A stretch of 64,000 nt of DNA, taken from assembly GCA_016081115.2 (NCBI GenBank), contig CM071928.1, forward strand, positions 82,160,477 through 82,224,476, read 5' to 3'. The notes under the pieces are model-generated. The model was not told where the DNA came from and did no database searches. It saw only the letters and a program-made list of their open reading frames with translations. Both the position numbers and the translations under genes were made by a program. How positions within the stretch are numbered: the first letter of the stretch is position 1; each line of letters opens with the position of its first letter. Origin of the DNA: Rehmannia glutinosa (lineage: Eukaryota > Streptophyta > Magnoliopsida > Lamiales > Orobanchaceae). Of the stretch, positions 32,177-44,734 are shown piece after piece.

Positions 32177-32259
32177 AATAATTTCCAACATTACATTCAT
32201 CATTTGTATCTTTCATTAATTTTTTGACTTTTATGTTGACTTTGATTTGAATAGTTCAT

Positions 32260-33790
32260 TGTTAGGAATTTTATTGTTTAGATTTTGATGAATGCCATGT
32301 AAAACTTAGAATAGAAAGTTGCACCCCAATTTTTGTTGTAAAATGTATTGTAACAATTAGATTTGGCCAAACCGAGTTAAGTCAGCCTACGCCCTAACAT
32401 GCAAGAAGACAATCAAGATGGAAGGAAAACTCACGCGAGACAATTTGAGTATGGCAAAAAAGAGTGAGACGGAACTCTATGAAGAAGCGGTGAGATGCGT
32501 GTGAGTGGAGCATCAGATCAAGTCAACTCAAGAAAAAAAGTTTCAAGTCTCAAGTTGAGTGAAGAAAAGTCATCCGATGATTGGTAGCGACTCTAAGTCA
32601 CGGGGAAAGCAAGGAAATGCGGTCAAGTCGAGATAATAAAAAAGAATAGTTGACGAGTAAATCAAGAGATTTACTTAAACAAGTAATATCTCCATACCAC
32701 TTTTGGAGTGCTCGGTCCCGAGGAAGCGTGCAAAAGGAATGAACGATGGGAAGCACTACACCGTGTCGAACTCAAAAAGGTGAAAAGAACAATTCATACG
32801 AGGAAACGGCAATTCCAAGAGCGCAAGCCATTTTTGCAAAGTGACTTTCAAAAATAAAGCTTCTATCTCTTCAACGGGCAAATTTTTGAAAGTTCACTAT
32901 AAAAGGCCGAGGAGTTTGTTTGAGAAGAATGATGACACACACGTGAGATAAACAAGAATATTAGAAAATCGAAACATTCTCAATCCTCAAGCCTACATTT
33001 CAAGTACATCAATCCAACACTCACTTTGTGAAGGAAAGAGAACTTCAATCGGTTGAAGAGGAAATCTTTGAAAACAAGGGGTCTACATTCCGGGAAGGAT
33101 TGTAGAAAGGTTCAAGTTGTCAAGTCTTAAACTCTTGGAGGGCTTCGTGATCAAATCAAAGAGTTTGAGCAAGTGAGTTTGTAGTAGCAAGTGCAAATTT
33201 TAGTGTGAAGAAAGAAGTTTCGAGTCGCACGAGAAGCGGCCACCGAGTGATCAAGGCGTCTCGGCCGAGTCCCAAAGGATCAAGTGTTGTTGTGATCAAG
33301 ACTTGTAGACTGGATTTACCACTTTGTAAACCGATCATTCTTAGTGGATTCCTCCAGGAGTTGGAGAAGAGAGGAGTAGAAGAATTACCCCATCTTCAAA
33401 CCTCTATAAAAATTTCATTGTGTCATTTACATTTCAAAGACTTTAATTCTTGCAATTTTAATCGCTTTATCGATAAATTTGCTATCCATTTGATAATTTA
33501 TAAGTACTAAATCAAGCTCTAAAATCTTGCTTAATCAAACTTAAGGGTGTTAAGTCTTATTTGAACATAAAACCACAGTTGAGTTAAAATATAGCCAGCA
33601 AGTGAGTTACTCCATCATGACTCACCGAAGTCTGTTGAGAGATTAATTCTCTTGAGTGACTAATTCGATTTGTCCATCAAGGACACTGTGTGTAGAATCA
33701 ACTCAGAGATTTAAAAGGACTAAATCGAAAATTTGGTAGGTTTATTCAACCCCCTTCTAAACCTTACTCTTACACCCCTTGGGACCTACA
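32260..33790 (+). repeat. 5' LTR of the SIRE-like element
   Basis: 1,531 bp, from TGTTAGGAATTT to GGGACCTACA. It is collinear with 44735-46284 along its whole length. Differences come mostly as clustered short replacements and indels (for instance cgataaa against cacgataaa, cttatttgaac against cttccattgaac) rather than scattered transitions. Confidence 0.92.
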
Positions 33791-33805
33791 AGTGGTATCG
33801 AGTGG
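33791..33805 (+). other. Primer-binding site of the SIRE-like element
   Basis: agtggtatcgagtgg directly after the LTR. It resembles the initiator-tRNA-Met primer site tggtatcagagc, with changes in the second half. Confidence 0.7.
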
Positions 33806-33916
33806 TTGGTTCATTGAACCTCCGCACTGGTTAGTTCTTGAACTAGATCTCCAAACTTTTCAAAGTCCGCTTTAGTACTTAAACCTTCAAAACTCTTTTT
33901 ATTAAAAGTCATTATC

Positions 33917-35950
33917 ATGGAAGCAAATTTAACACGCATCCCTATGTTCACCATTGAAGAATTTGATGATTGGAAAATTCGTATGCGAAGCTCATCTATC
34001 AAAGATTACATGATGAGATGTGGATAGTGATAGAAGATGGGCCTCTGCAAATATTAAAGGTGAACACAACCGTACGAAGAGTTGCGGTGAAGGGAAGAAG
34101 ATCTTGCTCCTAACCCCGGTCATGTGGTTGAAAAACCAAGAACCGAGTGGACAAATGATGACAGAAAAAGATACAACCTGGACAATGTAGCGAGGACATC
34201 CTTTACAAAACCTCGACAAAGCCGTGTTCAATAAAGTCAAATCATGCAAAACGGCCAAAGAAATCAGGACAAGTTGACATTGATTTGTGAAGGCTCGGAG
34301 CAAATCAAAGAAAACAAATTGTCGTGGCGTACAAAAATTTGAAAATTTCAAAATGATCTCGGAGAGAACCTGGATCAACTAGACGCTCGGTTCACGTAAA
34401 TCACAAATGAGTGTCTACACTTGGAAAGGAATATACACATGAAGAAATGTGTATGAAGATCTAAAAAGTCTTCCGGTGAATGGGAAATGAAAGTCATGGC
34501 CGAGACACTCCATGGACCTATCAAAGACATCCAACCATGAGCTATTCTCGGATCTCAAAGCCTATGAATTTGGTGAGAAGGAAAGACCGAGGAAGAGACA
34601 ACTATACCCAAAACAATTTGCTCTAATTGTTAAAGATGGGAAGAGAGATGAGGTCAAAGAAGTCATTGACCCGGAAGAAATATACGATGGTTAAAAGGTT
34701 CAACAAGTTCTTGATAAGAATTACAAAAGAGGAAAGGGTGAATCTTCCGGAAGACACTCGGCTCCCTCCAAATCAAGGAAGACAGGCCAACCAAGAGAAC
34801 ATATCATCAAAAAGTTGAGTATCAAAGGTGACAACTCAAGAATGGAAAGAGTGATCAAAAGGCTGAATTTCTATGTTGGGCTGAGACAACAGTCACTATG
34901 CCATTGCCATTGCTCATATCCGTAGTCAACAAGACGAGGATGGAAGAAGAAAGAAAGATCTTGAGAGAAAGAAAGACAAGAAAGGAAAAAGGTATTGATG
35001 GTTGAGAGAGAACTGAAGCACTAAGTCGAGGAGACAATTTGATTCGAGAGCTTGATGAAGGCGACTACTCAAGTGACTGAAGAAGAAGCCTTGTCGCTTG
35101 ATGGCCAAAGAACAAGATCAAGAAGATGAGGTACAATCTAACTCAACAAACTCGGACACTAGTGATAGTGATATGACACACTCACTTCATCACCCTCGAT
35201 CTTTATGATTCATTAAGCAAAATGATGAAAGATTTTGAACACATCAAATCCTCACACACACTATTGAATGAGGAAAACAACCTACTCAAAAGTCAAAACT
35301 CAAAGCCGACTAAGGAGCCGAGAACTCTAAGTCAAATAGTCATGTTGAAAATGAAAGTTTAAAAAGGTGAAAATGCTAAATTAGTAGCGAGAAATTCTTC
35401 GCTATAGAAAAGAGGAGAATGACCTCAAGAATGTTATTGCCTCATTTACTAAGGCATCTAAATCGTTGGATGATCTTATCATGAGTCAAAGAGAATGTGG
35501 AGACAAGACAGGCTTAGGATTTAATTCCTCGTGCCATGTCAAACCTCAAGAGCAATTTTGGAAAAAGGATCTTCAAGTCATGAAGAGTCCGAAAAATCCA
35601 AAACTCTAAATGGTGCACACACATTCACTCCAAAGCACAACACTAAGCAAACCGGCCTTGGTTACAAAGGAAAAGAAAGACTGTTGATTGAGTGTCTTTG
35701 AAAGGACATTTGAGAAGAGATTCAGGAGTCCTCAAAGAAATTCCAAAAGAAAATACTCTGTAAAGAAGAAGCGAGCTACCAAAAATCCCAGAAAACCCAT
35801 AAAAGAAATACATATGATGGGAATGGTAGAAAATATCCAAGCAAGCTGATTGGAATGATGTGAACTATCGGCCAGACTTATGGAATATAAGCCCAAATGG
35901 CAAAGGCCTAGAACTCAAGCCAAAGGCCATTCCAAAAGTATAAGAGCTTT
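33917..35950 (+). pseudogene. Degenerate gag of the SIRE-like element
   Basis: It opens with ATG at 33917 and FTIEEFDDWKIRMRSS-type text, the usual start of Copia gag, the nucleocapsid precursor. The frame is lost within about 40 codons and only short pieces remain. Lys/Glu-rich fragments near 34500-35100 fit the later part of gag. A zinc knuckle is not intact. Confidence 0.65.
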
Positions 35951-36479
35951 CATCAAGACACACATGCACCCAGGCACTACACTCAAAAGCACCACAATTA
36001 CCCGAGGAAAGCAATTGCTAAAACACATATGCAGGCATACAGACAAAAGAGCAGGTTGTATGAACCAGAATCCCCAAGCAATTTGCGAATTAATTATGAT
36101 TATGGCACGATAGATGGCAAACCCCTTAGAGTCAAATCATTTGGCTATAGGTTGGTTGGATCATCTTACAATTCTAACCCCTCGGGACCCGGACAAGTAT
36201 GGGTACACAAAAACTTAATTTCTTGATTGCGAGGTTCAAGGAACAACGAGTGCCGGAACCTGGTACATGGATAGTGTTATTCCGGACATATGACGAGGAA
36301 ATAAGAGAAATGTTAAAATTCAAGGAAGCCAAAGGAGCAAAAGTCATATTTGGAGAAATGAAGCTCTGGTGAAATAAGAGGCATTGGATCCATCAAGAGG
36401 AATGGATTAGAAATCACAAATGTTGCATATGTTGAAGGACTCAACTTCAACTTATCGAGCATCGATCGGCTCTGTGACA

Positions 36480-37165
36480 AGTGGCTACAATGTTGGATTC
36501 AACATGGGAATATGCCAAATCAAAGATATTGAATCAAATGAAGTTGTCTTTGCAAGGATGTAAAGAGAAAAATATGTATGTAGTAGATTGGTCAATTGCA
36601 ACACCCAAAGATATGTCTACTAGCAAAAGAAAGAGTGAATCAAGTTGGTTGTGGCATAAAAGGTCGAGTCACTTTGAATTTCAAGACAATTAACAAGTGG
36701 CAAGAAGCCATCTTGTAGAAGGACTTCGGACTCGGATACTGAAGGAGAGTATATGTGATGCATGTCGGATGGGAAAACAAATCAAGTCGTCATTCAAAGA
36801 AAAGACATGCCCATCCTCAACAAGAATATTACATCTACTTCATATGGATCTATTTGTGGTGGAACCGGCTAGCATAAGTGGAAAGAAATACACCTTGGTG
36901 GTGGTAGTAGATGACTACTCAAGATATACATGGACAATATTCATGTGCAAGAAGAAAGAAACTCTACAAAAACTACCACAATGATGAAGAGGATTCAAAA
37001 TGAGAAGAGTCAAACCATTATCAAAATAAGATCGGATAGAGGAGGAACCGAGTTTGTCAATGGAATAATAACTCGATGTTATTGTATTGAGAATGGTATT
37101 GGTCATGAACTATCGCCAGCAAGGACTCCACGTGAGAATGGAGTTGCGAGAAAGAAGGAATAGAA
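36480..37165 (+). pseudogene. Degenerate integrase of the SIRE-like element
   Basis: A GAG-pre-integrase piece (SWLWHKRSSHFEF; CDACRMGKQIKSSFKEK) is followed by the integrase core. Catalytic residues are seen in HMDLF (first Asp), VDDYSRYTW (second Asp) and TPRENGVARKKE (Glu). The core is split over two frames (36697-36984, then 36930-37163), so it is not functional as read. Confidence 0.85.
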
Positions 37166-37751
37166 CCTCAAAGAAGCGGCAAGGACCATGTTAGGTGAAG
37201 CGGGGTTACCAAAAAGATTTTGGTGCGAGGCAATCAACATGACTTGCTACACCCAAACAGCGGATGTATGATAAAATGAGCGGTGACAAAGACTCTATGA
37301 GATCGGGTGGAAGAAAAACCAAATATTGCATATTGGGATATTTGGATGTAAATGCTTCATCCACAACAATGGCAAAGACAATCTAAAGGCTTTTGATGCT
37401 AAAGTGATGAAGGTATCTTCTTAGGATACTCAATTTGAAAGCAAAGCCTCTGAGAATACTCAACAAAAGAACTATGGTTCTGAGAGGAATCCATTCATGT
37501 AGTATTCGATGAGCAAATGTAAATGGAGAAAATATTGAAGAGTGGTGAAAAGTTGAATCATCCAACCATCTGAGAAGAGTCCTATCTTTGAAGTCGGAAG
37601 TGGAATTATCAATTGAAGAAGATGAGATTTTGAATCTCAAAAGCAATTTTGGAAAATTTGCGGCTAAGTGATAACTTGAGAGAGCGACCACACCAACAAA
37701 AGTAAGTCGCAAGTCGATGAATCCACTAACTTACTCCAACTTTGATGTAAG

Positions 37752-38480
37752 ATGGTGAGAGACCATCCACGAGAACTTGTCATTGGAGATATGAGAGAAG
37801 GTGTCAAAACAAGATCCAGAACTCAACAAGAAGCTATGTTCACATGCTTCATCTCGCAAATAGAGCCAAAAGATGTGTCACAAGCATTGGATGACACACA
37901 TTGGATTCAAGCTATGCAAGAAGAGCTGAATCAGTTTGAAAGAAATAAAGTATGGGAACTAGTGCAAAGACCCATACATCAAAATGTTATTGGAACCAAA
38001 TGGGTATTTAGAAATAAAATGAACGAGGAAGGATTTGTGGTAAGAAACAAAGCAAGATTGGTAGCTAAAGGATATTGCCAAGAAGAAGGGATAGATTTTG
38101 ATGAAACATTTGCCCCTGTAGCAAGATTGGAAGCTATAAGGATGTTTCTTGCCTATGCAACTTATAAGAATTTCATTGTATATCGATGGATGTAAAAGTG
38201 CATTCCTAAATGGTTTATTGGAAGAAGAAGTGTATGTTGAACAACCTCCAGGATTTGAGCGAGAAGACTCTTGGAGACAAGGTATACAAACTCAAGAAAG
38301 CCCTGTATGGATTGAAACAGGCACCCGAGCATGGTATGACACCTGTCACAATTTCTAAGCGAAAATGGATTCACAAAAGGAAAAGTAGATAGAACACTTT
38401 TCTAATTCAAGACAAAGAAAGAGTATCTTGCTTGTTCAAATATATGTGGATGACATCATTTTTGGATCCACTAACAAAGA
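37752..38480 (+). pseudogene. Degenerate reverse transcriptase of the SIRE-like element
   Basis: WIQAMQEELNQFERNKVWEL, GTKWVFRNKMNEEG, ARLVAKGYCQEEGIDF and FAPVARLEAIR are the standard Copia reverse transcriptase sequence. The first catalytic Asp is in DVKSAFLNG (about 38190), in a new frame, and the YVDD box is near 38445 in another. At least three frames are needed. Confidence 0.88.
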
Positions 38481-38889
38481 GTCATGGTGAAAAATTCTCA
38501 AACCTCATGCAAAGCAAATTTGAAATGAGCATGATGGGAGAGCGACATTCTTCCTTGGACTCCAAGTAAAGCAGTGAAGGATGGAACCTTCATAAGTCAA
38601 ACAAAATACACAGAGACTTAATGAAGAAATTTGGTATGGAGGAGAAGTCTTCTATAAAAATACCAATGAACACATCGGTCAAAATGGACATGGATGCGGA
38701 TGGCAAGCTTGTAGATCAAACAAGATCTGAGCACTTATTGGATCATTGCTCTATCTCAGCAAGCAGGCGGACATCACCTTTCTTTGTAGGTGTATGTGCA
38801 AGATTTCAATCTGCTCTCCTAAAGAGAGCCATATATGACAAAGAACTAAGAGAATATCGAGATACTTGAAAGGAAGCAAGAAGTAGGCT

Positions 38890-39345
38890 ATGGTATCCAA
38901 AGGAAGGCGGATTCAAGCTAATTGGCTATTCAAATTCGACTATCTTTGGATGCGAGTGGATGAAAAAAAGCACTTCAGGCACATGCCAAATGCTAGGAAA
39001 GACTAATTTCCTAGTTTAGCAAGAAAAACAAAACTCAATAGCCATATTCTCTGGTGAGGCGGAGAATACATACTGCGGGGCAATTTGTTGTGCCCAAGTC
39101 CTATGGATGAGACAAGTGAGAGACTATGAAGTTGAAGAAAAAGAAATTCCAATCATGTGTGATAACACAAGTGCAATTGCAATCACTCAAAATCCTATGT
39201 TGCACTCAAGAACAAAACATATTGATGTCGATATCACTTCATAAGAGATCATGTTGAAAAGAAGGACATTATCTTGGAATATATCTCAAGCGATAAACAA
39301 CTAGCCGACATCTTCACAAAACCATTATGTGAGTCAAGATTTGAA
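38890..39345 (+). pseudogene. Degenerate RNase H of the SIRE-like element
   Basis: Recognisable pieces include FSGEAENTY, CDNTSAIAI, the HSRTKHID motif and ADIFTKPL, which marks the end of Copia pol. There are several frame changes, and the active-site region is only partly preserved. Confidence 0.8.
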
Positions 39346-39942
39346 GAACTCAAGCATGAGTTGGGGCTAATTGAATTTGGTGACACTCTGACAAATCAAA
39401 GAAGAGAAATGGAGCAGAAAAAGGAGTGAAAAAGAGTGAAATGTAAATCATTTCAAGAATCACCAGATCGGAAGACTGACTACACCGAAGTCGGTGATAG
39501 TGAGTCTAAGCTAAAGCTGTGAGAAGTAGAGTTAAATCGGCTAAGAGATAAGTTTGAATAACTTATGAGCAAAATGACAAAAATGCAAATCGTTTTGACT
39601 AAGCGGGGAATGTTTTAAGTAATACATCAAACATAATGATGATGTGTATAGACATAAAGTCGCACACCAAGCTTATGATTGGATATAAATCTTTGCCGCA
39701 TTAAATACGAGACATGAAATGCTCAATAGGCGTGTGAAATCCAAGCCGTTGATTTCGATCACGATTCAAAAACCACCCGCACGTCCTTTCATAAACCATA
39801 TTTAAACCATTTTCGTCCGTTTCTCTCTCACACTTCTAAAAACTGTTCATCTCTTTCATTCAAAAGCAAAGGCAGATTACTCTCGAAACCCTATCAACCT
39901 TCAAATCAATTTCGAGTTTTCTTTGAAATAATCCGAGAAATG

Positions 39943-42900
39943 GCACCAACTTATGACTTTACCAAGTTAGGAAAGCAAATCCACACCGGTTCGACGGTGG
40001 ATTTCGACGGAATGGTGAAGCAGGGTCCGACGCGACACCCTGGTTAAGAAAATTTGCGAGAAGTTGGAAACGTCACGGACTAAAATCGTTTCTAACGTTA
40101 GAATATCCGATGACCTATGTGGAGGAGGTCACACAATTTACGTGAATCTTTGAGATTCACGATGAAGGAATCAAGTCATCTGTTCAAGGAAAGCGGTGAC
40201 TATCTTTGCCAAGGATTTGGCTAAACATTGCTCACTACGGCAGGAAGGAGCATCCGAGATTAAAGAAGCGATGTAAACTTGGGCCGACGCATGGAAAAAT
40301 TCTTTGATAAAATAATATACACAAACAAAACAAGAGATCGCTTTGAAGGAGGATTATCACAAATTGTTGGACATAGTTGCCAAATGTATCGACATCAATT
40401 TTGGACTTTGACCAATGTCAAAGGCAAAGTGATTGTAATGGCATTTGCAATCATCGAAGAAAAAGAAGATAAACTGAAAATTTGAGTTTGTCTACAATGC
40501 AGACTCTGCGAGAATGTGGGGAACAAGTCCTTCAAAGAAGATGGCTCATTTGGAGGATCTACGGGATATGGCCCAGTGATTGGCGGCTATTGGAAGTGAA
40601 AGGAGTCCCTCTGCATACATGGGAAGGCTTTCCATGTTAACAAGAGGATGTTGAGCTAACCTCTCTCGGGCGCCGAAGCGAGCTTACGCCAAGAGAGCGA
40701 CACGTGAGGGGGGAATCAACTCGACCCGAAGATACGATTGCTTCCTCTCTCCACTAAGAAAGAAAAGCGCCCTTGCAGTGCAAGAAAAGATCACGCCCCT
40801 GCAGCAAAGAAAACAAACATGCTCCGCCCGCAGAGAGTCACTGCCCGGCCGTGTCTCCCCGCCCCTGCACGGTGGTCGAGAAGGACTCACAAATACCTTT
40901 TCCGATCGTCAAAAGGAGGAGAATCGACAAGCCAAGGCGGCCGGCTCCTCGAAACAAACACCAGCACCGGCCCCGGCCGCCCAAGACTCAGAGGACACCG
41001 TCTCGAACGAGAAATCCCTACGGTGCAAACCAGAGACGAAGAAGACTTGTCAAGCGGTCCGAACAGGAGAAACCAGCAGAGTCGAGTTACTCGGCTAGCA
41101 CAAATACCGGAGACTACCGGAGAAGTAGAGTCTCGAGAAGTAGTTGATGAAACAACCAAGTCTGCTGAAGGCGATCAGAGAGCAACCGAAGACACAGTTG
41201 TAGCTCACACAATTTTGAAGCACAAAAGAACCTACAGAGCGGATAGTGATGTAATGATCCTATCTCCACCTTACCCGACATCCAAAATCGTCTGCGTGAA
41301 TGGAGGAAATGGAAGTTGAGCAAGTCAAAGGGCAGTTCCAACGGCCTGAGTTCATAGAAGAAGAAGAAGAAGCGCTAAATTTCCTTGGACTAACTTTGTG
41401 CTCAAAGACTTGATGAAGACAAAACTGCCTAGACATTCTGCAGATCTACAAGGAAAGGGAAAGAGAAAAGCAAGTGAGGAAGTTTGAGGCACGTGAGAAG
41501 GCAAGCATCCGCCTATCACCCGGCACCACGAACACACACATCCTCTTCTTGATGTCTTCTCGGGACGATGATGAAGATCCAGGAGAATCTTGCCGCCACG
41601 GAAGAGATGCAAATGCAAAGCAAGCATTGCACGAATCACAGATCCTTCACGAGCAAAGATTGATGGAGGGACCAGGAGAGTCATCGAACACGGTGGAAAT
41701 TGATCCAATGGGAGTGGTTCGGCAAATCGCCAATGTTGTTCTTTGCTACCACTTCCTGACTCACTCGGAAGAAAGCGATAAGAAATGGCGATGAAACTGG
41801 GCTAGTGGGGACCCCATCGAGCCAACCCCTATTGAAGGTGGGCTACCACCGCCCAACGGCTGAACAATCAATCGAAACGGCCGGGAGTTTGGAGACGAGT
41901 GACCCCATTCCAAGTCACTGGTGGTGCGCCGATTGAGGGGGAAACTCCCTCGGCTGCAGCAAGGTCGGAGGATCTTTGAGATGACTCCACAACGAATCAA
42001 GGAGGCGAAGAAGAAAAATTAAAATCACAAGAAAAACAAAGCAAGTTGCCATCAACAAAGCTCAGGCAGTTGAGATCCCATCTCTCGGTGAAAGCAATCG
42101 CTGCTCGAAGAAGCTAATAATGACGCTGACGATGCGATCGAGGCACGAGGAAGGAGCGAATGTACTGGAGTTAACACTGCAGGCGATGAAAGTGCAATCC
42201 ATGGGGTTAAGACTCAATGGATGCCGGTTTGTAGAGAAGACCCTAAGACAGTGACACTGCCGAAAGGAAAGACAAGCCTCGCGATAAAGAGAGACTGCTT
42301 GGGGAAATGAAGGCGCACGGGAGGTTGAGACTTCCCGGGGTAAAAAGGCTGAAGTAGAGAACATCCCTCCTGCTATCATCGACCCATCCGAGAAGGAGAT
42401 AAGCGCACTTCATGATTCCCAGGACAACCACGATGTCACTTTTCTCGGGATCGAAGGCGAAGAAGAAGCTGAGTCATCCCCATGACAAATCCAAAAGACT
42501 CAGCTGCGGGTGTTCCAAGCACGAGTAAGTCTCGATCCCAAGACTACTCGTCAAACCTTTAACTTTGATGATGAGCCACCAATGGAAATCTCATCATCAT
42601 CCGATGACGCTTACGATAAGGCCGAGGATCGATCTACTAAAATGGAAAAATCAGCTGAGACCAACGAAGCTGTTAAGACAACTGAGGCTCGGCAAGCGGG
42701 TCGACTTCATGCAGACCCAGCTGAACAAGAGACCACTGCTCAGGCTCCTCAAGCTGCAGCGAGGATCAATTCCCAAAAGAACCGCTGCGCACCACTCATC
42801 ATCGAAGCAGATCCGGTTGGCGGTGATGAATCCTTGAAAAAAGTCCTTTCCGTTTTCACTTGGAGATACAGGAACTCCACGAAAGAGTGAGAAAATGAGC

Positions 42901-44520
42901 AAGCACGTTATCACAGACCAGCTCTGTTTTTCACTCGGCACCATTGTTCGGCCGATTTTGATTTTGACGTTGTATGGCCATCACCGCAATGAAGAATCAA
43001 TCAAAGTCGAGAAGTGTTCAAGGCACTCTTTGCTGAGGTTGAACGGATGGAGAGGCATCGGCCTCTTTGGACATGCGGTTGGACAACAGAGATGCCAACC
43101 TTACTGGTGACTTGAGAGGCATCACAATCGAGGATAAGGGAATGGTGGCAATGACAATCAATGCGTGTGGAACAAATCGAGATACCAGGACATTGTTCAA
43201 TAAGCTGCTTTGTGTGTGGAGAGTGAAAAAATGATGATCTGCGAAGTGAGGAAACATATTGAGCACATGCATGAAGCTCATACTACCGAGATAAAGCTCT
43301 GCGTGAAGCGAAATACAAATGATCTCTGCGTTTGGAAGAACACATGACTAGAAAATTCAGCCTTCTCATTTGAGATGAAGCTGATTTTGAGTCCAACGCT
43401 ACTCGATCCGAATTCGTGTTGCTTACAACGCAGTGAGACTTGAAGCGAGAACTAAACCATCGAAGACTCGACTTCATGCTTGCCGACATGTTCCACTGGG
43501 GTTCCTCTATCCTTTGATGATGCCAAAAAGGGGAAGAGGAATACCTTAAAAACAAAATCTGAAATTTGAAAAGAAAGGAAGCGGTGAGAAGGAAAATCGG
43601 TGAGGAAGTCTTGAAGCGAGGAAGAAAGGAAAGCTTGTTGGGGAAGAATCAACGGATGTAACATTGATGATTGCACAAACCCCCAACAAGGTCATCTGGT
43701 GACATTATAAGCGAGCAAACTCCCAGTGACTCGCCACTCCAACACTCTCTTTGTATCTATGGGAGAAGAAGAAAAGCAATTGAAGCGGGGATGAAGGAAG
43801 TGGAAGGAAGAATGGATGCAGGGTGATGAACATCTTGAAAGAACATGGAGGCATTCCGGTGAAGAGAGACACGTATGCCATTTCGGATCTTCGGGACGAG
43901 CCACGTCGTGAGCGAATTCAAAACGCTCGAATCGAAGGATATTTTGCAAATATGTCCATGGCTCAAGCTTGGGACTTATCTTGGGAAAAGGGTCTCACAT
44001 TATGTGAAGAAGGCGTGACAGAGCGTGAGACAACCGCGATCACTCTGTGGTCACTCCTCCATTGTCACTCATTTGGAAAGAAGAAAGGCCCCAAGATCTG
44101 ATATCGCCCAGTAGTAGAGAAGAAGCAGTAGTGGAGGAAAAATCTTGAGACCTAGGCCTCGCCCAAGAATATTGAATACATAGATCCAGGAAAAAAAGGA
44201 GGGATCTCTTGGTGGGCTTGACCAAGTAGCGAATTTGCAAGTGGCTAAAAAGTAACGCTGAGTATGCAAAAAGATTAGAAGAAGAAAACAAGAGACAAAC
44301 TCATTTTGTGGGAGGAGAGACGAGGAAAGAATAAGAAGAGATGAAGCTGCCAGGAAAGCATATGAGAAGAAAAAAAAGAAGCGGTGACGACGAGAAAAAG
44401 AAAAGAAGAGAAGAAGATCTTTGATCAAGATGAAAAAGAAGGAGACAGCGAAGGAGATGAAGTGTTCTTTGTCCCAACCCCCGTGTATTTTATCATGTAA
44501 ATACATACAATGTAAGTCTT
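39943..44520 (+). pseudogene. Post-pol (envelope-like) region of the SIRE-like element
   Basis: A new ATG at about 39943 (MAPTYDFTKLGKQ) opens a region of about 4.6 kb between pol and the 3' LTR. It is richer in G and C than the flanks and codes in pieces for charged, Ser/Pro/Glu-rich sequence. SIRE-type elements carry such a third ORF, called envelope-like, of unproven function. No membrane segment or fusion-like feature can be read here because the frames are broken. Described only as a decayed ORF. Confidence 0.5.
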
Positions 44521-44719
44521 ACGTAATAAAGCTATAAATTCTTTATTTTTAGTGTAGACAAACATGTGCTCGATACACCTTGTAAACAATTTGTGTAAAA
44601 GAACATGAATGATATGATCAATAAAGCAGATCTATTCTGCGCATACATTCTATGTCAATACACTTTACGTATGTATCTTTTTTGTTTGCATTTTTGAATG
44701 GTTTAAGTTTTGGCATCAT

Positions 44720-44734
44720 CAAAAAGGGGGAAAT
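44720..44734 (+). other. Polypurine tract of the SIRE-like element
   Basis: aaaaagggggaaat immediately before the downstream LTR. A purine tract at this place primes plus-strand synthesis in LTR elements. Confidence 0.75.

Noticed and set aside
44342..44361. miR167-like text tgaagctgccaggaaagcat
   Set aside because: Only the first 12 bases agree with miR167, no hairpin is evident, and it lies in the decayed post-pol part of a retrotransposon. Chance match.
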